Assembly (NCBI GenBank): GCA_027483175.1
Contig: JAIXVE010000027.1
Span: 1-36,697, forward strand
From: Verrucomicrobiaceae bacterium
Lineage (GTDB): Bacteria; Verrucomicrobiota; Verrucomicrobiia; Verrucomicrobiales; V1-33
Direction of reading: 5' to 3'
DNA: 36,697 nt
The position numbers were made by a program, and so were the translations under genes. The notes under the pieces are model-generated. The model ran no database searches, was not told the DNA's origin, and worked only from the letters and a program-made list of their open reading frames with translations. This document shows positions 7,132-15,940 of this stretch, one piece after another; positions within the stretch are counted from its first letter, which is position 1; each line of letters starts with the position of its first letter.

Positions 7132-7605
7132 ATGAACGATGTAACTGCTGCTGAGGAGATTCTTTCGACGATGCTCCACCACCTTGGGTATGACTGTGAT
7201 GTGTGGGAGGTGGAGTCGTCGGATGGTGGGCCGCCTGGATTGGAGGTGACGCTGGGGGATGACAAGGAGGCGGATGCGTTGCTGGGGCGTGATGGGGATC
7301 GGCTGGAGGATCTGCAGTTTCTGGTGAACAAGCTGCTGCGGCAGCGTCATCCTGGGTCGGCGCGGGTGCGGCTGGATGTGAACGGGTACCGGGCGCGGAA
7401 GGACGATGTGTTTCTGGATGAGGTGCGGCGGCAGGCGGATCTGGTGCGTGAGGGGGGTCGGGCGGTGAAGCTGGAGCCGATGAACAGTTACCAGCGCCGA
7501 TTGGTGCACCATTTGTTCCGGGACGATCCGGAGGTGGAGACGTGGGCGCCGGAGGACGAGAGCCGGATGAAGCGGATCACGCTGCTGCCGCGAGGCGGGG
7601 TGTGA
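7132..7605 (+). CDS. KH-R3H RNA-binding protein (KhpB/Jag-like)
   Basis: The 157-aa protein has a KH-like region (about 8-85) with GRDGDRLEDLQFLVNKLL in place of the GxxG loop and following helix. An R3H domain follows (about 95-155) with the RRLVHH signature at 122-127. This is the architecture of SpoIIIJ-associated Jag/KhpB/EloR proteins without their N-terminal Jag_N domain. Such proteins bind RNA in the cytoplasm and in several bacteria influence cell elongation and division. Relatives usually sit next to yidC; here the gene stands alone and ends 9 bases from a convergent gene. Confidence 0.8.
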   Translation: MNDVTAAEEILSTMLHHLGYDCDVWEVESSDGGPPGLEVTLGDDKEADALLGRDGDRLEDLQFLVNKLLRQRHPGSARVRLDVNGYRARKDDVFLDEVRRQADLVREGGRAVKLEPMNSYQRRLVHHLFRDDPEVETWAPEDESRMKRITLLPRGGV

Positions 7606-7614
7606 GCGGTTGGG

Positions 7615-8886
7615 TCAGCTGGCGGCGCGGAGCTGCTGCATGAGGTCGAGGACGTCGGCGCGGAGCGAGAAGAGTTCGCGTCGGGCGACGCGGATCCATG
7701 CGCGGGCGGGGCGCTTGAGTGGGCGGGTGTCGATGGAGGCGAGGGCGTGGAGGGCCTCGTTGAGTGGGACGAGGGCGCGTTTGAGCATGGCGATGACGAA
7801 GCCCGGGTCGAGGTCGAAGCCTTCGATGAGCGGGTCGAGGGCGGCGGCGAGTTTACCGCCGAGGGCGATGACGCTGACGATGACGCTGACGACTGGGCTT
7901 TCGCGATTGCAGTCGCGGGCGAGGAGGCCTGCGGCTTCGGCGTCGCGCTGGAGGCCGAGGGCGAAGGTGACGGCGCGGCGGCTGAGGGGGTGCTGAGCGG
8001 CGATGTCGTCGATGTCGTCCGGGGAGAGCTGGGAGGTGGAGGGGTCGATGAAATCGATTTCGTCGGAGACGCTAGCGAGGTGGCGGCTCATTTCCTCGAT
8101 GTCTTCCGGTTCCCAGCCCATGGCTTCGGCGATGAGGCGTTCGCGCTGGGGGTGATTGTGGTAGCGGTCGCAGGCTTCGGCGTAGGCTTCGGCGCGGCGG
8201 TCGACTTCGCGGAGTTCCTGTTCCCATTCGAATTCGTTGAGTGGGGAATCGAAGGCTTCCTTGGAGGAGGAGGCGAAGTGGGGTGAGGAGGAGCGTGAGT
8301 CGGAGGTATTGGCGAAGGAGTCTTCGTCTTCGTCGTCGGCGAGGTCCTCGTCTTCGTCCTCGTCATCATCGGAGGGGTCCATGCCTGTGATGGAGTCGAT
8401 GTAGTCGTGGAAGGCGTGCTGGTTGGCGAGTTCCTGAGCGGTGCCGTCGTGGCGGTCCATTTTCCAGAAGGCTTCGCTGAGAGAGACGGTGAAGTCCGGG
8501 GCCTCGATGACGACGCGGCCGTTGGTGTCGCTGAACCACTCTAGGTAGAGGATGTTGGAGAGGCGAGCGGGGATGGATTGGCCTTTGGCGAGGAGGTCGA
8601 GGAGATCGGAATCGCTGACGGTGGGGATGCGTGCTTTGCGGGAAGCGGTCATGTCGCCGACGGGGCCCTGCTGGATCGGGGCGAGGAGTTCGAGGTGGGG
8701 GAGCGGTTCCGGGTTGGGGTTTTCGAAGGTGAGGACGCATCCGGCGAGATCGCGGAGGCAATCGCCGAAGAGTTTGACGATGAGAGGGGCCTTGAGGCCG
8801 AGGAGCCAGAGGCGACCGGTGACTTGGCCGCGGATTTCGTTAGAGAATTCGCCGCGGATCACCGCTTTTTCCAGACGGATGGCCAT
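7615..8886 (-). CDS. unknown cytoplasmic protein with acidic linker
   Basis: The ATG at 8886 gives 423 aa; upstream in-frame codons are proline/arginine-rich and unlikely to be translated. The N-terminal domain (1-165) begins MAIRLEKAVIRGEFSNEIRG and looks like mixed alpha/beta. Residues 172-189 are nearly all aspartate and glutamate. A charged helical segment follows (215-275), then a helical C-terminus (300-423) with a hydrophobic stretch VVSVIVSVIALGG near 332-344. No signal peptide or known motif is visible. It may be a lineage-specific Verrucomicrobiota protein. It lies divergent from the glycosyltransferase at 9002 and convergent with the KH-R3H gene. Confidence 0.7.
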   Translation of the reverse strand: MAIRLEKAVIRGEFSNEIRGQVTGRLWLLGLKAPLIVKLFGDCLRDLAGCVLTFENPNPEPLPHLELLAPIQQGPVGDMTASRKARIPTVSDSDLLDLLAKGQSIPARLSNILYLEWFSDTNGRVVIEAPDFTVSLSEAFWKMDRHDGTAQELANQHAFHDYIDSITGMDPSDDDEDEDEDLADDEDEDSFANTSDSRSSSPHFASSSKEAFDSPLNEFEWEQELREVDRRAEAYAEACDRYHNHPQRERLIAEAMGWEPEDIEEMSRHLASVSDEIDFIDPSTSQLSPDDIDDIAAQHPLSRRAVTFALGLQRDAEAAGLLARDCNRESPVVSVIVSVIALGGKLAAALDPLIEGFDLDPGFVIAMLKRALVPLNEALHALASIDTRPLKRPARAWIRVARRELFSLRADVLDLMQQLRAAS

Positions 8887-9001
8887 GAGGTTTGGACTGG
8901 GAGACGGGTTGAGGGTGTCAGCCTGGGGCGATGCTGTCAACGGCCGTGATGGCAGAAAAGGATTGCGATGGGGAGGGGAACGGTTTCCATGTGGAGGAGA
9001 C

Positions 9002-9781
9002 ATGAAGCGGCTGCCGATATCGATCTCTGTGATTACCCGGAATGAGGAGAAGAACCTTGAGCGTTGTCTGGCGAGTGTGGCTGGGTTGGGGTCGGAGATC
9101 GTGGTGATGGATTCGGGGTCGACGGATGGGACTCGGGCGGTGGCGGAGCGGCATGGGGCGGTGTGGTGGGAGCAGGAGTGGCTGGGGTATCGGGATCAGA
9201 AGAATGCGGTGCTGGAGAAGTGTGTGGAGCCGTGGGTGCTGGCGCTGGATGCGGATGAGGAAGTGTCTGCGGAGATGCGCGGGGAGATTGAGGCTTTTTT
9301 TGGTGGTGGCGGGTCGGAGCGGTGGAGTGGGGCGAGTTTTCCGCGGAAGGTGTGGTTTCTGGGGCGGTGGATCACGCATGGCGACTGGTATCCTGACAGA
9401 AAGCTGCGGCTGGTGAGGCGTGAGGGGGCGCGGTGGGGAGGGAGTCCTGAGCATGACTACCTTGAGGTGGCGGGGCCGGTGCTGGCGTGCCGTGGTGACC
9501 TGCATCATTATTCGTTTCCGGACATGGAGAGGTATGTGATGAAGATCAATGTGTTTGCGGGGGAGTATCTGAAGCGGCAGCTGGCGGAGGGGAAGCGGTG
9601 GCGTTTGCTGCCGACGGTGACGCGGCCGTTGTGGCGGTTTTTCCGTGCGTATGTGCTGCGGCGGGGGTTTCTGGATGGGTTTCCGGGGCTGTGGATTGCG
9701 TGGAGCACGGCGTATCAGACCTTTGTTAGGCACAGCCGGCTTTATGAGCACGAAGTGCGCGGGGAGCGGCCGGAGGGGTGA
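9002..9781 (+). CDS. GT2-family glycosyltransferase (WaaE/KdtX-like)
   Basis: The 259-aa product starts ISISVITRNEEKNLERCLASV, the classic GT-A nucleotide-sugar binding start. It continues with VVMDSGSTDGT and then ALDADEEVS, the DxD-type metal site. The following GDWYPDRKLRLVRR and HHYSFPDMERYVMKIN segments are typical of the WaaE/KdtX group, which adds sugars to lipopolysaccharide core. The protein has no membrane span and probably acts at the inner face of the inner membrane. The start at 9002 has a GGAGGA site 4 bases upstream (8992-8997); the open frame continues upstream without meaning. Convergent with mgtE. Confidence 0.85.
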   Translation: MKRLPISISVITRNEEKNLERCLASVAGLGSEIVVMDSGSTDGTRAVAERHGAVWWEQEWLGYRDQKNAVLEKCVEPWVLALDADEEVSAEMRGEIEAFFGGGGSERWSGASFPRKVWFLGRWITHGDWYPDRKLRLVRREGARWGGSPEHDYLEVAGPVLACRGDLHHYSFPDMERYVMKINVFAGEYLKRQLAEGKRWRLLPTVTRPLWRFFRAYVLRRGFLDGFPGLWIAWSTAYQTFVRHSRLYEHEVRGERPEG

Positions 9782-9802
9782 GGCTGATGGGGGTGATCAG
9801 CC
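9782..9802. terminator. hairpin between convergent genes
   Basis: GGCTGAT (9782-9788) and ATCAGCC (9796-9802) form a perfect 7-bp stem with a 7-base loop, spanning the 15-base gap between two convergent stop codons. There is no T-run on either side, so bidirectional termination is only a suggestion. Confidence 0.35.
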
Positions 9803-11194
9803 GAGCGGGAGGATGGCGCGGGCGAGATTGAGGTAGATGAGGAGGCCGGTGGCGTCGACGATGGTGGTGATGGCTGGGCTGGCGATGACGGCTGGGTCGA
9901 GGCGGATGGCGCGTGCACCGATGGGGAGGACGGCACCGATGAGAGTGGAGGCGGTGATCTGGGAGAGGAGGGCGAGGGCGACGGTGGCGGCGAAGCGGAA
10001 GAGGAGGGTAGCGTCGATGGCCATGAAGTCTGGTCGGAACCAGAGGATCTGGAGGGTCATGCAGACGGCGAGGATGGAGCCGAGGGCGAGGCCGACACGG
10101 AGTTCCTTCCATGCGACGCGGAGGAAGGCGGCTGGTGAGAGTTCGCCGAGGGACATGGCGCGGATGACCATGGTGGCGGCCTGGCCACCGGTGTTGCCGC
10201 CGGCGGCGACGATCATGGGCATATAGATCGTTAGGGCGAAGACCGTGCTGAGCTGATTCTGATAGGAATAGATGACACTGCCGGAGACGAGGCCGAGGAA
10301 GGCGAGGGAGACGATCCAGCCGACGCGCCTGCGGACGTGGCGGAGGACTGGGGTGTTGAGGTAGACCTCTTCTGCGGCGTCGCCGGCGATCCCTGACTGG
10401 CGTTCGAGGTCTTCGGTGCTTTCTTCTTCCTGGATTTCGAGGGCGTCGTCGTGGGTGATGATGCCGAGGAGGCGGCCGTCGTCGTCGACGACGGGGAGGG
10501 CGAGCATGCCGTATTTGACCATGACGCGGACGGCTTTTTCCTGATCGGCGGTGGCGAGGACGGCGCGGGTATCGCCGTCGTTGAGATTGCCGATGCGGTC
10601 GGAGGGGTTGGCGAAGGTGAGGTCGTGGAGACGGACCTTGCCGAGGATGATGCCTTCGGAGTCGACGACGTAGATGCGTGCGAGCAATTCGGCTTCGTCC
10701 TGGATGGTGCGGAGGGCTTCGATGGCTTCGCGGACGGAGAAGTCTTCTTCGACGGCGGCGAAGGCGGTGGTCATGCGGCCGCCGGCGGTGTCTTCGGGGA
10801 ATCTGAGGAGATCGCGTGCGGCTTTGCGGCGGCTTTCTGAGAGGAGGTGGAAGGCGTGGCCGCGGAGGGTGCCGGGCATTTCCTGGAGGAGGTCGACGAG
10901 GACATCGTCGGAGAGATCGTCGAGGACGCCGGAGAGGTCGTGGTCTGGCATGGCTCCGAGGATTTCGACGGCGTCGGATCCGGGGAGCTGGGGGAGGAAT
11001 TCGGGGAGGAAGTCGCGCGGGAGGTGCTGGACCATGGAGGCGCGATCTTCTTCCGGCAGGGCCTGGTAGGCGGCGGCGAGGTCAGCTGGGTGGGCTTCTT
11101 CGAGGAGAGCGGGGAGGGCGTCCCATTCCTGGGTAGTGATCACGGCTGTGCAGCGGTCTGCGATGCTGGTTTCTCCGTGTTCCTCGTCGTCCAT
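9797..11194 (-). CDS. mgtE: magnesium transporter MgtE
   Basis: The 465-aa protein has the complete MgtE layout: an acidic superhelical N domain (about 25-135, full of Asp/Glu pairs), two CBS domains (about 140-265) and five membrane helices (about 285-465). The pore region contains GGNTGGQ (332-338) and the closing segment DPAVIASPAITTIVDATG (from residue 433), where the central Mg2+-binding aspartates lie. MgtE is a Mg2+-gated channel of the inner membrane; the cytosolic domains sense Mg2+. It lies 77 bases downstream of the phosphatidyltransferase gene in the same direction and may be cotranscribed with it. Codons end mostly in C. Confidence 0.95.
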   Translation of the reverse strand: MDDEEHGETSIADRCTAVITTQEWDALPALLEEAHPADLAAAYQALPEEDRASMVQHLPRDFLPEFLPQLPGSDAVEILGAMPDHDLSGVLDDLSDDVLVDLLQEMPGTLRGHAFHLLSESRRKAARDLLRFPEDTAGGRMTTAFAAVEEDFSVREAIEALRTIQDEAELLARIYVVDSEGIILGKVRLHDLTFANPSDRIGNLNDGDTRAVLATADQEKAVRVMVKYGMLALPVVDDDGRLLGIITHDDALEIQEEESTEDLERQSGIAGDAAEEVYLNTPVLRHVRRRVGWIVSLAFLGLVSGSVIYSYQNQLSTVFALTIYMPMIVAAGGNTGGQAATMVIRAMSLGELSPAAFLRVAWKELRVGLALGSILAVCMTLQILWFRPDFMAIDATLLFRFAATVALALLSQITASTLIGAVLPIGARAIRLDPAVIASPAITTIVDATGLLIYLNLARAILPLG

Positions 11195-11271
11195 GGGAGG
11201 GGCGGATAGCCGTCGGAGCGTGGTGCTGCAAGGTGAAAGGGTGGAGGATCTGTGGAGAGATCAGCGGGAGA

Positions 11272-11853
11272 TCATGGGGGAGGCGGGCCGTGGCGGAACT
11301 GGCGGTAGCCTTCGGCGATGTAGCACATGCCTGAGGCGAAGGTGAAGAGGCCTGCGGCGGGCATGACGATCCACGAGGGTGGGAAGTGGAGTTGGAGCAT
11401 GACCCAACCGAGGGCGAGGAGCTGGAGGACGGTGGCGACTTTACCGGTCCAGTGCGGGGAGATGCGGACGCGGCCGTGGCGGTGCCAGATGGCCCATGCG
11501 GCGAGGGAGGAGAGGACATCGCGGAGGACGACGAGGCCTGCGAACCAGAAGGGGACCTTGTGCTGAGCGGACCATGGGGAGACGCAGAGGACGATGAGGG
11601 CCGTGAGCATGAGGAATTTGTCAGCGAGCGGGTCGAGGACGCGGCCGAGGGCGGAGTGCTGGTTGAAGCGGCGGGCGATCCAGCCGTCGAGGGCGTCGCT
11701 GAGGCCGGCGGTGAGGAAGACGGCCATGGCGGCGAGGCGGAATGGTTCATCCGGTTGCCCTGCGGAGACGCTGGTGCCGTAGCGGGAGGCGAGCCATGCG
11801 TAGAGCGGGATGAGAGCCAGCCTGACGAGGGTGATCTTCGTAGCGAGGGTCAT
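11272..11853 (-). CDS. pgsA: CDP-alcohol phosphatidyltransferase (PgsA-like)
   Basis: The start at 11853 gives 193 aa beginning MTLATKITLVRLALIPLYAW, the usual PgsA opening. The catalytic signature D-x2-DG-x2-AR-x8-G-x3-D-x3-D is intact at residues 53-78. About five hydrophobic segments follow the usual topology. The enzyme family transfers phosphatidyl from CDP-diacylglycerol to an alcohol. The N-terminus points to glycerol-3-phosphate (phosphatidylglycerophosphate synthase), but the acceptor cannot be proved from sequence. The open frame extends upstream to 12402, antisense to dhaL, and is not coding. Divergent from dhaL. Confidence 0.85.
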   Translation of the reverse strand: MTLATKITLVRLALIPLYAWLASRYGTSVSAGQPDEPFRLAAMAVFLTAGLSDALDGWIARRFNQHSALGRVLDPLADKFLMLTALIVLCVSPWSAQHKVPFWFAGLVVLRDVLSSLAAWAIWHRHGRVRISPHWTGKVATVLQLLALGWVMLQLHFPPSWIVMPAAGLFTFASGMCYIAEGYRQFRHGPPPP

Positions 11854-11985
11854 CGAGGGAGAGTCGGGCGGGAAGGAGGGGAGCGCCAGAGGTGAATCGA
11901 GAAACGAGAAACGGTTGAACAAGCTGCAACGCGCGGCTTGCAGGTGGCTGGTGGTGCGCCATGGTCGGCCGACAAACTTTCTGCC

Positions 11986-12624
11986 ATGTTGAAATCCTCC
12001 CTTACTCCTGATGAAGTCAAAGCCATGCTGCTTGCGGTGGCTGATGCGGTGATTGCGGCCGAGCCAGCGTTGAGCGAAGCGGACCGGAACCTTGGTGACG
12101 GGGACCATGGGTTGGGGATGCAGCGCGGGTTTGAGGCGGTGAAGGCGAAGCTGGAGACGATGAGTGGAGCGGATGGGATTGATAAACTGTTCAGTGCGAC
12201 TGGGATGGCGATGATGTCGTCGATGGGCGGGGCGAGCGGGGCGATTTTCGGGACCTTGTTCCGTGATGGTGGGAAGGCGCTGGCTGGGCGTGAGGTTTTT
12301 GACGGGGCGGCGCTGGCGGTGTTTCTGCGGGCGGCGTGTGATGGGGTGATGACGCGGGGGAAGGCGAAGCCGGGGGACAAGACGATGGTGGATGCGCTGC
12401 ATCCTGCGGCGGCGAAGAGTGAGGAAGTGGCGGCGGCTGGGGTGGGTGAGGCGTTGAGTGCGGTGGCGGCGGCTGCGGAAGGCGGGCGTGATGGGAGCAA
12501 GGCGATGATTGCGACGCTAGGGCGTGCGCGGACGCTGGGTGAGGCGTCGATTGGTCACCCTGATGCGGGTGCGTGTTCGGTGGCGGTGATTTTCCGGACG
12601 ATGAGTGATTTTGCGGCGGCGTGA
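11986..12624 (+). CDS. dhaL: dihydroxyacetone kinase subunit DhaL
   Basis: The 212-aa protein contains NLGDGDHGLGMQRGF (35-49), the Mg-ADP binding aspartate cluster of DhaL. It also has SSMGGASGAIFGTLF, PGDKTMVDAL (residues 124-135) and GHPDAGACS near the C-terminus, all characteristic. DhaL phosphorylates dihydroxyacetone bound to DhaK, using ATP as a tightly bound cofactor or substrate. No dhaK or dhaM lies nearby, so the partner must be elsewhere or the protein acts in another kinase pair. The start ATG at 11986 is preferred because the family begins just before LTPDEV. The PQQ-propeller gene follows 23 bases later and is probably cotranscribed. Confidence 0.9.
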   Translation: MLKSSLTPDEVKAMLLAVADAVIAAEPALSEADRNLGDGDHGLGMQRGFEAVKAKLETMSGADGIDKLFSATGMAMMSSMGGASGAIFGTLFRDGGKALAGREVFDGAALAVFLRAACDGVMTRGKAKPGDKTMVDALHPAAAKSEEVAAAGVGEALSAVAAAAEGGRDGSKAMIATLGRARTLGEASIGHPDAGACSVAVIFRTMSDFAAA

Positions 12625-12647
12625 TGGTGGGGTGAAGCGAACACCTT

Positions 12648-13889
12648 ATGCAGGCGCGGCGCAGATTTCTGGGAGGGTTGGGGCTTGGGCTTGCCGGGAG
12701 GTTGAGCGGGGCGGACTGGCCGCAGTTTCTGGGGCCAGGGAGGGACGGGCGTGCGCCGGACGATGCGGGGCTGATCGGGGAGTTTGCGGATGGTGAGGCG
12801 AAGGTGTTATGGACGACGAGCTGCGGGGCTGGGTTTGCGGGGCCGGTGATGAGTGGCGGGGCGGTGCTGTTGTTTCACCGCGAGGGGGAATTGTCGGTGG
12901 TGGAGTCGTGGGATGCGCAGACGGGGAAGCGGCGATGGAAGCAGACGTGGGGCTGCAGTTACCGGGATGATTTCGGGTTTGATGACGGGCCGAGGTCGTC
13001 GCCGACGGTGGCGGGCGGCGTGGTTTATTGTTATAGTGCGGACGGCGTGCTGACGGCGCTGGATGAGAAGGATGGGTCGGTGCGGTGGACGCGGGATATG
13101 GTTAGTGAGACGGGATCGGAGAAGGGGTTTTTCGGGCGATGCAGTGCGCCGCTGGTGAGTGGCGGGCTGGTGTTGCTGAGTCCGGGCGGGAAGGGAGCGG
13201 CGGCGGCGGCGTTTGACGTGAAGACTGGGGAGTTGCGGTGGAAGGCGCTGGATCACGAGGCTGGGTATGCGTCGCCGGTGCTGCTGCCGGGGAAGGGAGC
13301 GGAGCGCGTGGTGTTTTTCACGCGGGAGGGCGTGGCGGTGTTGGATGCGATGACGGGGAAGGCTGGGAAGCTGGAGCCGTTCCGGGCGCGGATGGAGGCG
13401 TCGGTGAATGCGGCGAGTCCGGTGGTGTGCGGGCCGGGGAGGTTTTTCACGTCGGCGTGTTATGACACGGGAGCGGCGTTATGGGAGGCGGGGGAGGGGA
13501 ATGAATTGAAGGCGGTGTGGAGGGAGAAGGAGCGGCTGGATTGTCACTATGCGACACCGGTGCTGTGCGGGGATGTGCTAGTGGGTTTTCACGGCCGGCA
13601 GGAGGAAGGTCAGGAATTGCGGGCGGTGGCGGTGGCCGATGGGGCGGTGCGCTGGGCGGTGCCGCTGGCGGCGGGGCATGTGGTGGTGTGCGGGCGGCGG
13701 TTGGTGATCCTGACGGAGAAGGGTGAGCTGATTCTGGCGGTGATGGATGCGGCGAAGGCTCCGGGGTTGAAGGAGCGCGTGTCGGTGGTGCGGGGTGGTC
13801 ACCGGGCTCCGCCGGCGCTGGCGGGCGGGTTGCTGGCGGTGCGGGACAAGAGCCGGCTGGTGTGTGTGGATCTGCGGGCGGGGAAGTGA
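12648..13889 (+). CDS. secreted PQQ-like beta-propeller protein
   Basis: The 413-aa protein begins MQARRRFLGGLGLGLAG, a short Tat-like signal with a twin-arginine context. The mature start ADWPQFLGPGRDG is typical of Verrucomicrobia and Planctomycetes PQQ-repeat proteins. Recurrent blade motifs such as DAQTGKRRW, DEKDGSVRW, DVKTGELRW, ADGAVRW and CVDLRAGK mark the beta-propeller. Such proteins are often called BamB-like, but there is no evidence of a BamB role or of an attached redox domain. It is probably periplasmic. Codons end strongly in G. Confidence 0.85.
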   Translation: MQARRRFLGGLGLGLAGRLSGADWPQFLGPGRDGRAPDDAGLIGEFADGEAKVLWTTSCGAGFAGPVMSGGAVLLFHREGELSVVESWDAQTGKRRWKQTWGCSYRDDFGFDDGPRSSPTVAGGVVYCYSADGVLTALDEKDGSVRWTRDMVSETGSEKGFFGRCSAPLVSGGLVLLSPGGKGAAAAAFDVKTGELRWKALDHEAGYASPVLLPGKGAERVVFFTREGVAVLDAMTGKAGKLEPFRARMEASVNAASPVVCGPGRFFTSACYDTGAALWEAGEGNELKAVWREKERLDCHYATPVLCGDVLVGFHGRQEEGQELRAVAVADGAVRWAVPLAAGHVVVCGRRLVILTEKGELILAVMDAAKAPGLKERVSVVRGGHRAPPALAGGLLAVRDKSRLVCVDLRAGK

Positions 13890-13944
13890 CTCCGAGCCGA
13901 CAGCGGTGCTGACGGGAGGGCGGGACGGAATGGCTAGGGCGGAG

Positions 13945-13962
13945 ACAAGGCCGGGACGGCCC
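13945..13962. repeat. repeat word GACAAGGCCGGGACGGC, copy 1
   Basis: The word AGACAAGGCCGGGACGGC lies between convergent genes and contains the hairpin GGCC-GGGAC-GGCC. A second copy lies near 29659-29676, also between convergent genes. It is probably a dispersed REP-type palindrome and could act as a weak bidirectional terminator. Confidence 0.45.
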
Positions 13963-13977
13963 TGCGACGGCGGGGCC

Positions 13978-14982
13978 TCAGGGATTGGAGGCGGGAGCGG
14001 GATCCGGTTTCTGGTCAGGTTTTGGATCCTGTTTTGCGTCGGATTTGGAGCCCTGTTTTGAGGAGAGAGAGGCGGGTTCGGCGAAGATCTCCTCGAGGGC
14101 TTTGGTGATATCGGTGGGTTTGTCGATGGTGGAGTCGATGCCTGCCATGAGGATGGCGTCGGTGACTTCGGCGTCGTCGTCTGCGATGTCGAGGGGTTTG
14201 GCTGAGCCTGTGACGAGACGGTCGTAGAGGGCGATGCCTTTGAGGGCGACGGCGAGTTTAGCGGGTCTGGGTTCCGGGAGTTGGGACCAGCCGACGCGAG
14301 CGGCGGCCCATGACCACTGGCCCATGGCGACCTTGGCTTCGGCGGTGAATTTGCGGAGGTCGGGGACGTGGATGAGGAAGACGGCGGTGTCGCCGCGGAC
14401 GGAGCAGGCGCAGGTGAAGCCGTCGGAGTCCATGCCTGCGACGGCGCGGCGGAAGAGGCCGGATTTGCCGCGGCCGGAGGAGCCATTGGTGTTGGAGATG
14501 CCGCTGGCGCGGAGGGACTGGGCGATTTCGGCGGTGACGGTGGCGGCTTCGCGTTCTGGTTCCGAGGCACCGTAACCGCTGGTGGTCTTGGCGTTGAGGT
14601 GGGATTCGGCTTCGTTGAGGGCGTCGGCACCGGGGCCGCGCGGGGTTTTGGGGCTGAAGATGGAGATGGCGACGAAGGTGGCGAAGAGGAGGCCTGCGGA
14701 GATGAGGCCCCATTTGAGGCAGCCGCCTTTTTTGGCGGGCTGGGGTGCTGGGGCGCGGCGTGCTGGGGGACGCGGGCCAGCCAGGGGAGGAGGTGGTGGT
14801 GGAGGGGGTGGGGCGGAGGCGAAGAGGTGAGGGAGGGCGGAAGCGGCGGGGATCCATTCCGGCATGCCGTCGCGCCAGACGAGGGTTTCCGGGGTGAGTT
14901 GGCCCGCGCGGGCGATGCCCGAGAGTTGGGCTTCGGTGACTTCCATGCTATTGCCCTGCGGGTCGAGGATGTGCCAGTTCAT
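13978..14982 (-). CDS. GYF-domain membrane protein
   Basis: The 334-aa protein opens with a GYF_2-type domain: MNWHILDPQGNSMEVTE, then TPETLVWRDGMPEWIPA, residues 1-50. This is followed by a run of nine prolines (57-65) and a Pro/Ala-rich stretch. A single membrane span lies at about 89-107. The C-terminal region, probably extracytoplasmic (about 110-300), has a FTCACSVRGDTAVFLIHVPDL segment, and the tail is Lys/Pro/Asp-rich. GYF_2 domains are presumed cytoplasmic binding modules. The function of the outer domain is unknown; it contains no enzyme motif that I can see. First gene downstream of the PEP-CTERM gene on the same strand. Confidence 0.75.
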   Translation of the reverse strand: MNWHILDPQGNSMEVTEAQLSGIARAGQLTPETLVWRDGMPEWIPAASALPHLFASAPPPPPPPPPLAGPRPPARRAPAPQPAKKGGCLKWGLISAGLLFATFVAISIFSPKTPRGPGADALNEAESHLNAKTTSGYGASEPEREAATVTAEIAQSLRASGISNTNGSSGRGKSGLFRRAVAGMDSDGFTCACSVRGDTAVFLIHVPDLRKFTAEAKVAMGQWSWAAARVGWSQLPEPRPAKLAVALKGIALYDRLVTGSAKPLDIADDDAEVTDAILMAGIDSTIDKPTDITKALEEIFAEPASLSSKQGSKSDAKQDPKPDQKPDPAPASNP

Positions 14983-15114
14983 CGTAGTGGACTGGCGGTG
15001 GCATGGGGCCTGTGAGGGCGCAAGGGAAGATCAGTCAGGGCGGGGCCGGGTGCGCGGGATGGGAACGGTTAAGGTTTGGTGGAAAAAACCGGACAGGAAG
15101 AGAGGAGAGAGGAG

Positions 15115-15873
15115 TCAGGGTCTGCGGCGGCGGAGGAGGATGGAGGAGGCTGCGGCGGCGGCGAGGAAGGAAGTGGAGGGTTCCGGGATGGGGGAGCTGA
15201 GGTCCCATGTGACAGGGCCGATGTAGCCTGGGAAGCCGACCAGGTTGGGGAAGGCGGTGATGCGGAAGACGTCGCCTGGGTTGACGCCGGTGATGTCGAA
15301 GAAGTAGAGTTCGGGCTGGCCGTTGCCGGGAGCGCCGGCGCGGAGAGTGATGGGGCCGGAGTCGCTGGTGCCGCCGGAGATTTGTGAGAGGGAGTAGGAT
15401 TTGCCGGAGTCGGCGGCCCATTCGCCGGGGCCGAGGATATCGGCCATGATGCCGATGCGGAGCGTGCGGCCGGCGTAGGTTTCCGGGGTGCCGGTCATTT
15501 CGAAGGTGAAGGTGCCGGGGAACTGGACGGCGCCGATGCCGGCGGTGATGTCTGTGCCGGGGGTGACTGGGTTGTCGATGATGGCGTAGTCGGGGTTGCG
15601 GTACTGGCCGAAGGTGGTTTCGCCGGCGTAGTGCCAGCCGGGGGAGGCGGAAGCGGCTGGGAATTCGTTGAGGCCTGCGACGGTCCAGTGGACAGCGCCG
15701 AAGGAGCCGAAGATGTTATCGCCGTCGATGTCGAGAGGTTTGGGGGTGGTGGCGGTGCGCCATTCGTTGACGGAGGAATTCTCGACCGAGCCGACGAAGC
15801 CGATGCTGGCGGCGTGGGAGGCTGCGGCGGCGAGCGAGAGGGCTGCGGCGGTGGGGAGGAGGGGGAGTTTCAC
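15115..15873 (-). CDS. PEP-CTERM sorted surface protein
   Basis: The C-terminus reads IPEPSTSFLAAAAASSILLRRRRP: a PEP motif, a hydrophobic span and an arginine cluster, the exosortase-dependent PEP-CTERM signal. I choose the GTG at 15873, which gives 252 aa with a signal peptide VKLPLLPTAAALSLAAAASHA. The much longer open frame upstream is low-complexity proline/serine and antisense-like. The mature part is beta-rich, with GTFTFEMTGTPETYAGRTLRIGIMADIL and YFFDITGVNPGDVFRITAF. It is probably exported, cleaved after PEP, and linked to the envelope or extracellular matrix. No exosortase lies in the window. Confidence 0.8.
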   Translation of the reverse strand: MKLPLLPTAAALSLAAAASHAASIGFVGSVENSSVNEWRTATTPKPLDIDGDNIFGSFGAVHWTVAGLNEFPAASASPGWHYAGETTFGQYRNPDYAIIDNPVTPGTDITAGIGAVQFPGTFTFEMTGTPETYAGRTLRIGIMADILGPGEWAADSGKSYSLSQISGGTSDSGPITLRAGAPGNGQPELYFFDITGVNPGDVFRITAFPNLVGFPGYIGPVTWDLSSPIPEPSTSFLAAAAASSILLRRRRP

Positions 15874-15940
15874 GAAGGGAAGAGATGGTGGAAGTGCGGG
15901 GCCGGCAAGGGATAGAGGGGGCGCGGATGCGTGAGGCATG

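Noticed and set aside
10451..11209. Plus-strand frames of Gly/Glu/Asp-rich composition opposite mgtE
   Set aside because: They are shadows of the strongly C-ending minus-strand codons; similar frames lie opposite every minus-strand gene.
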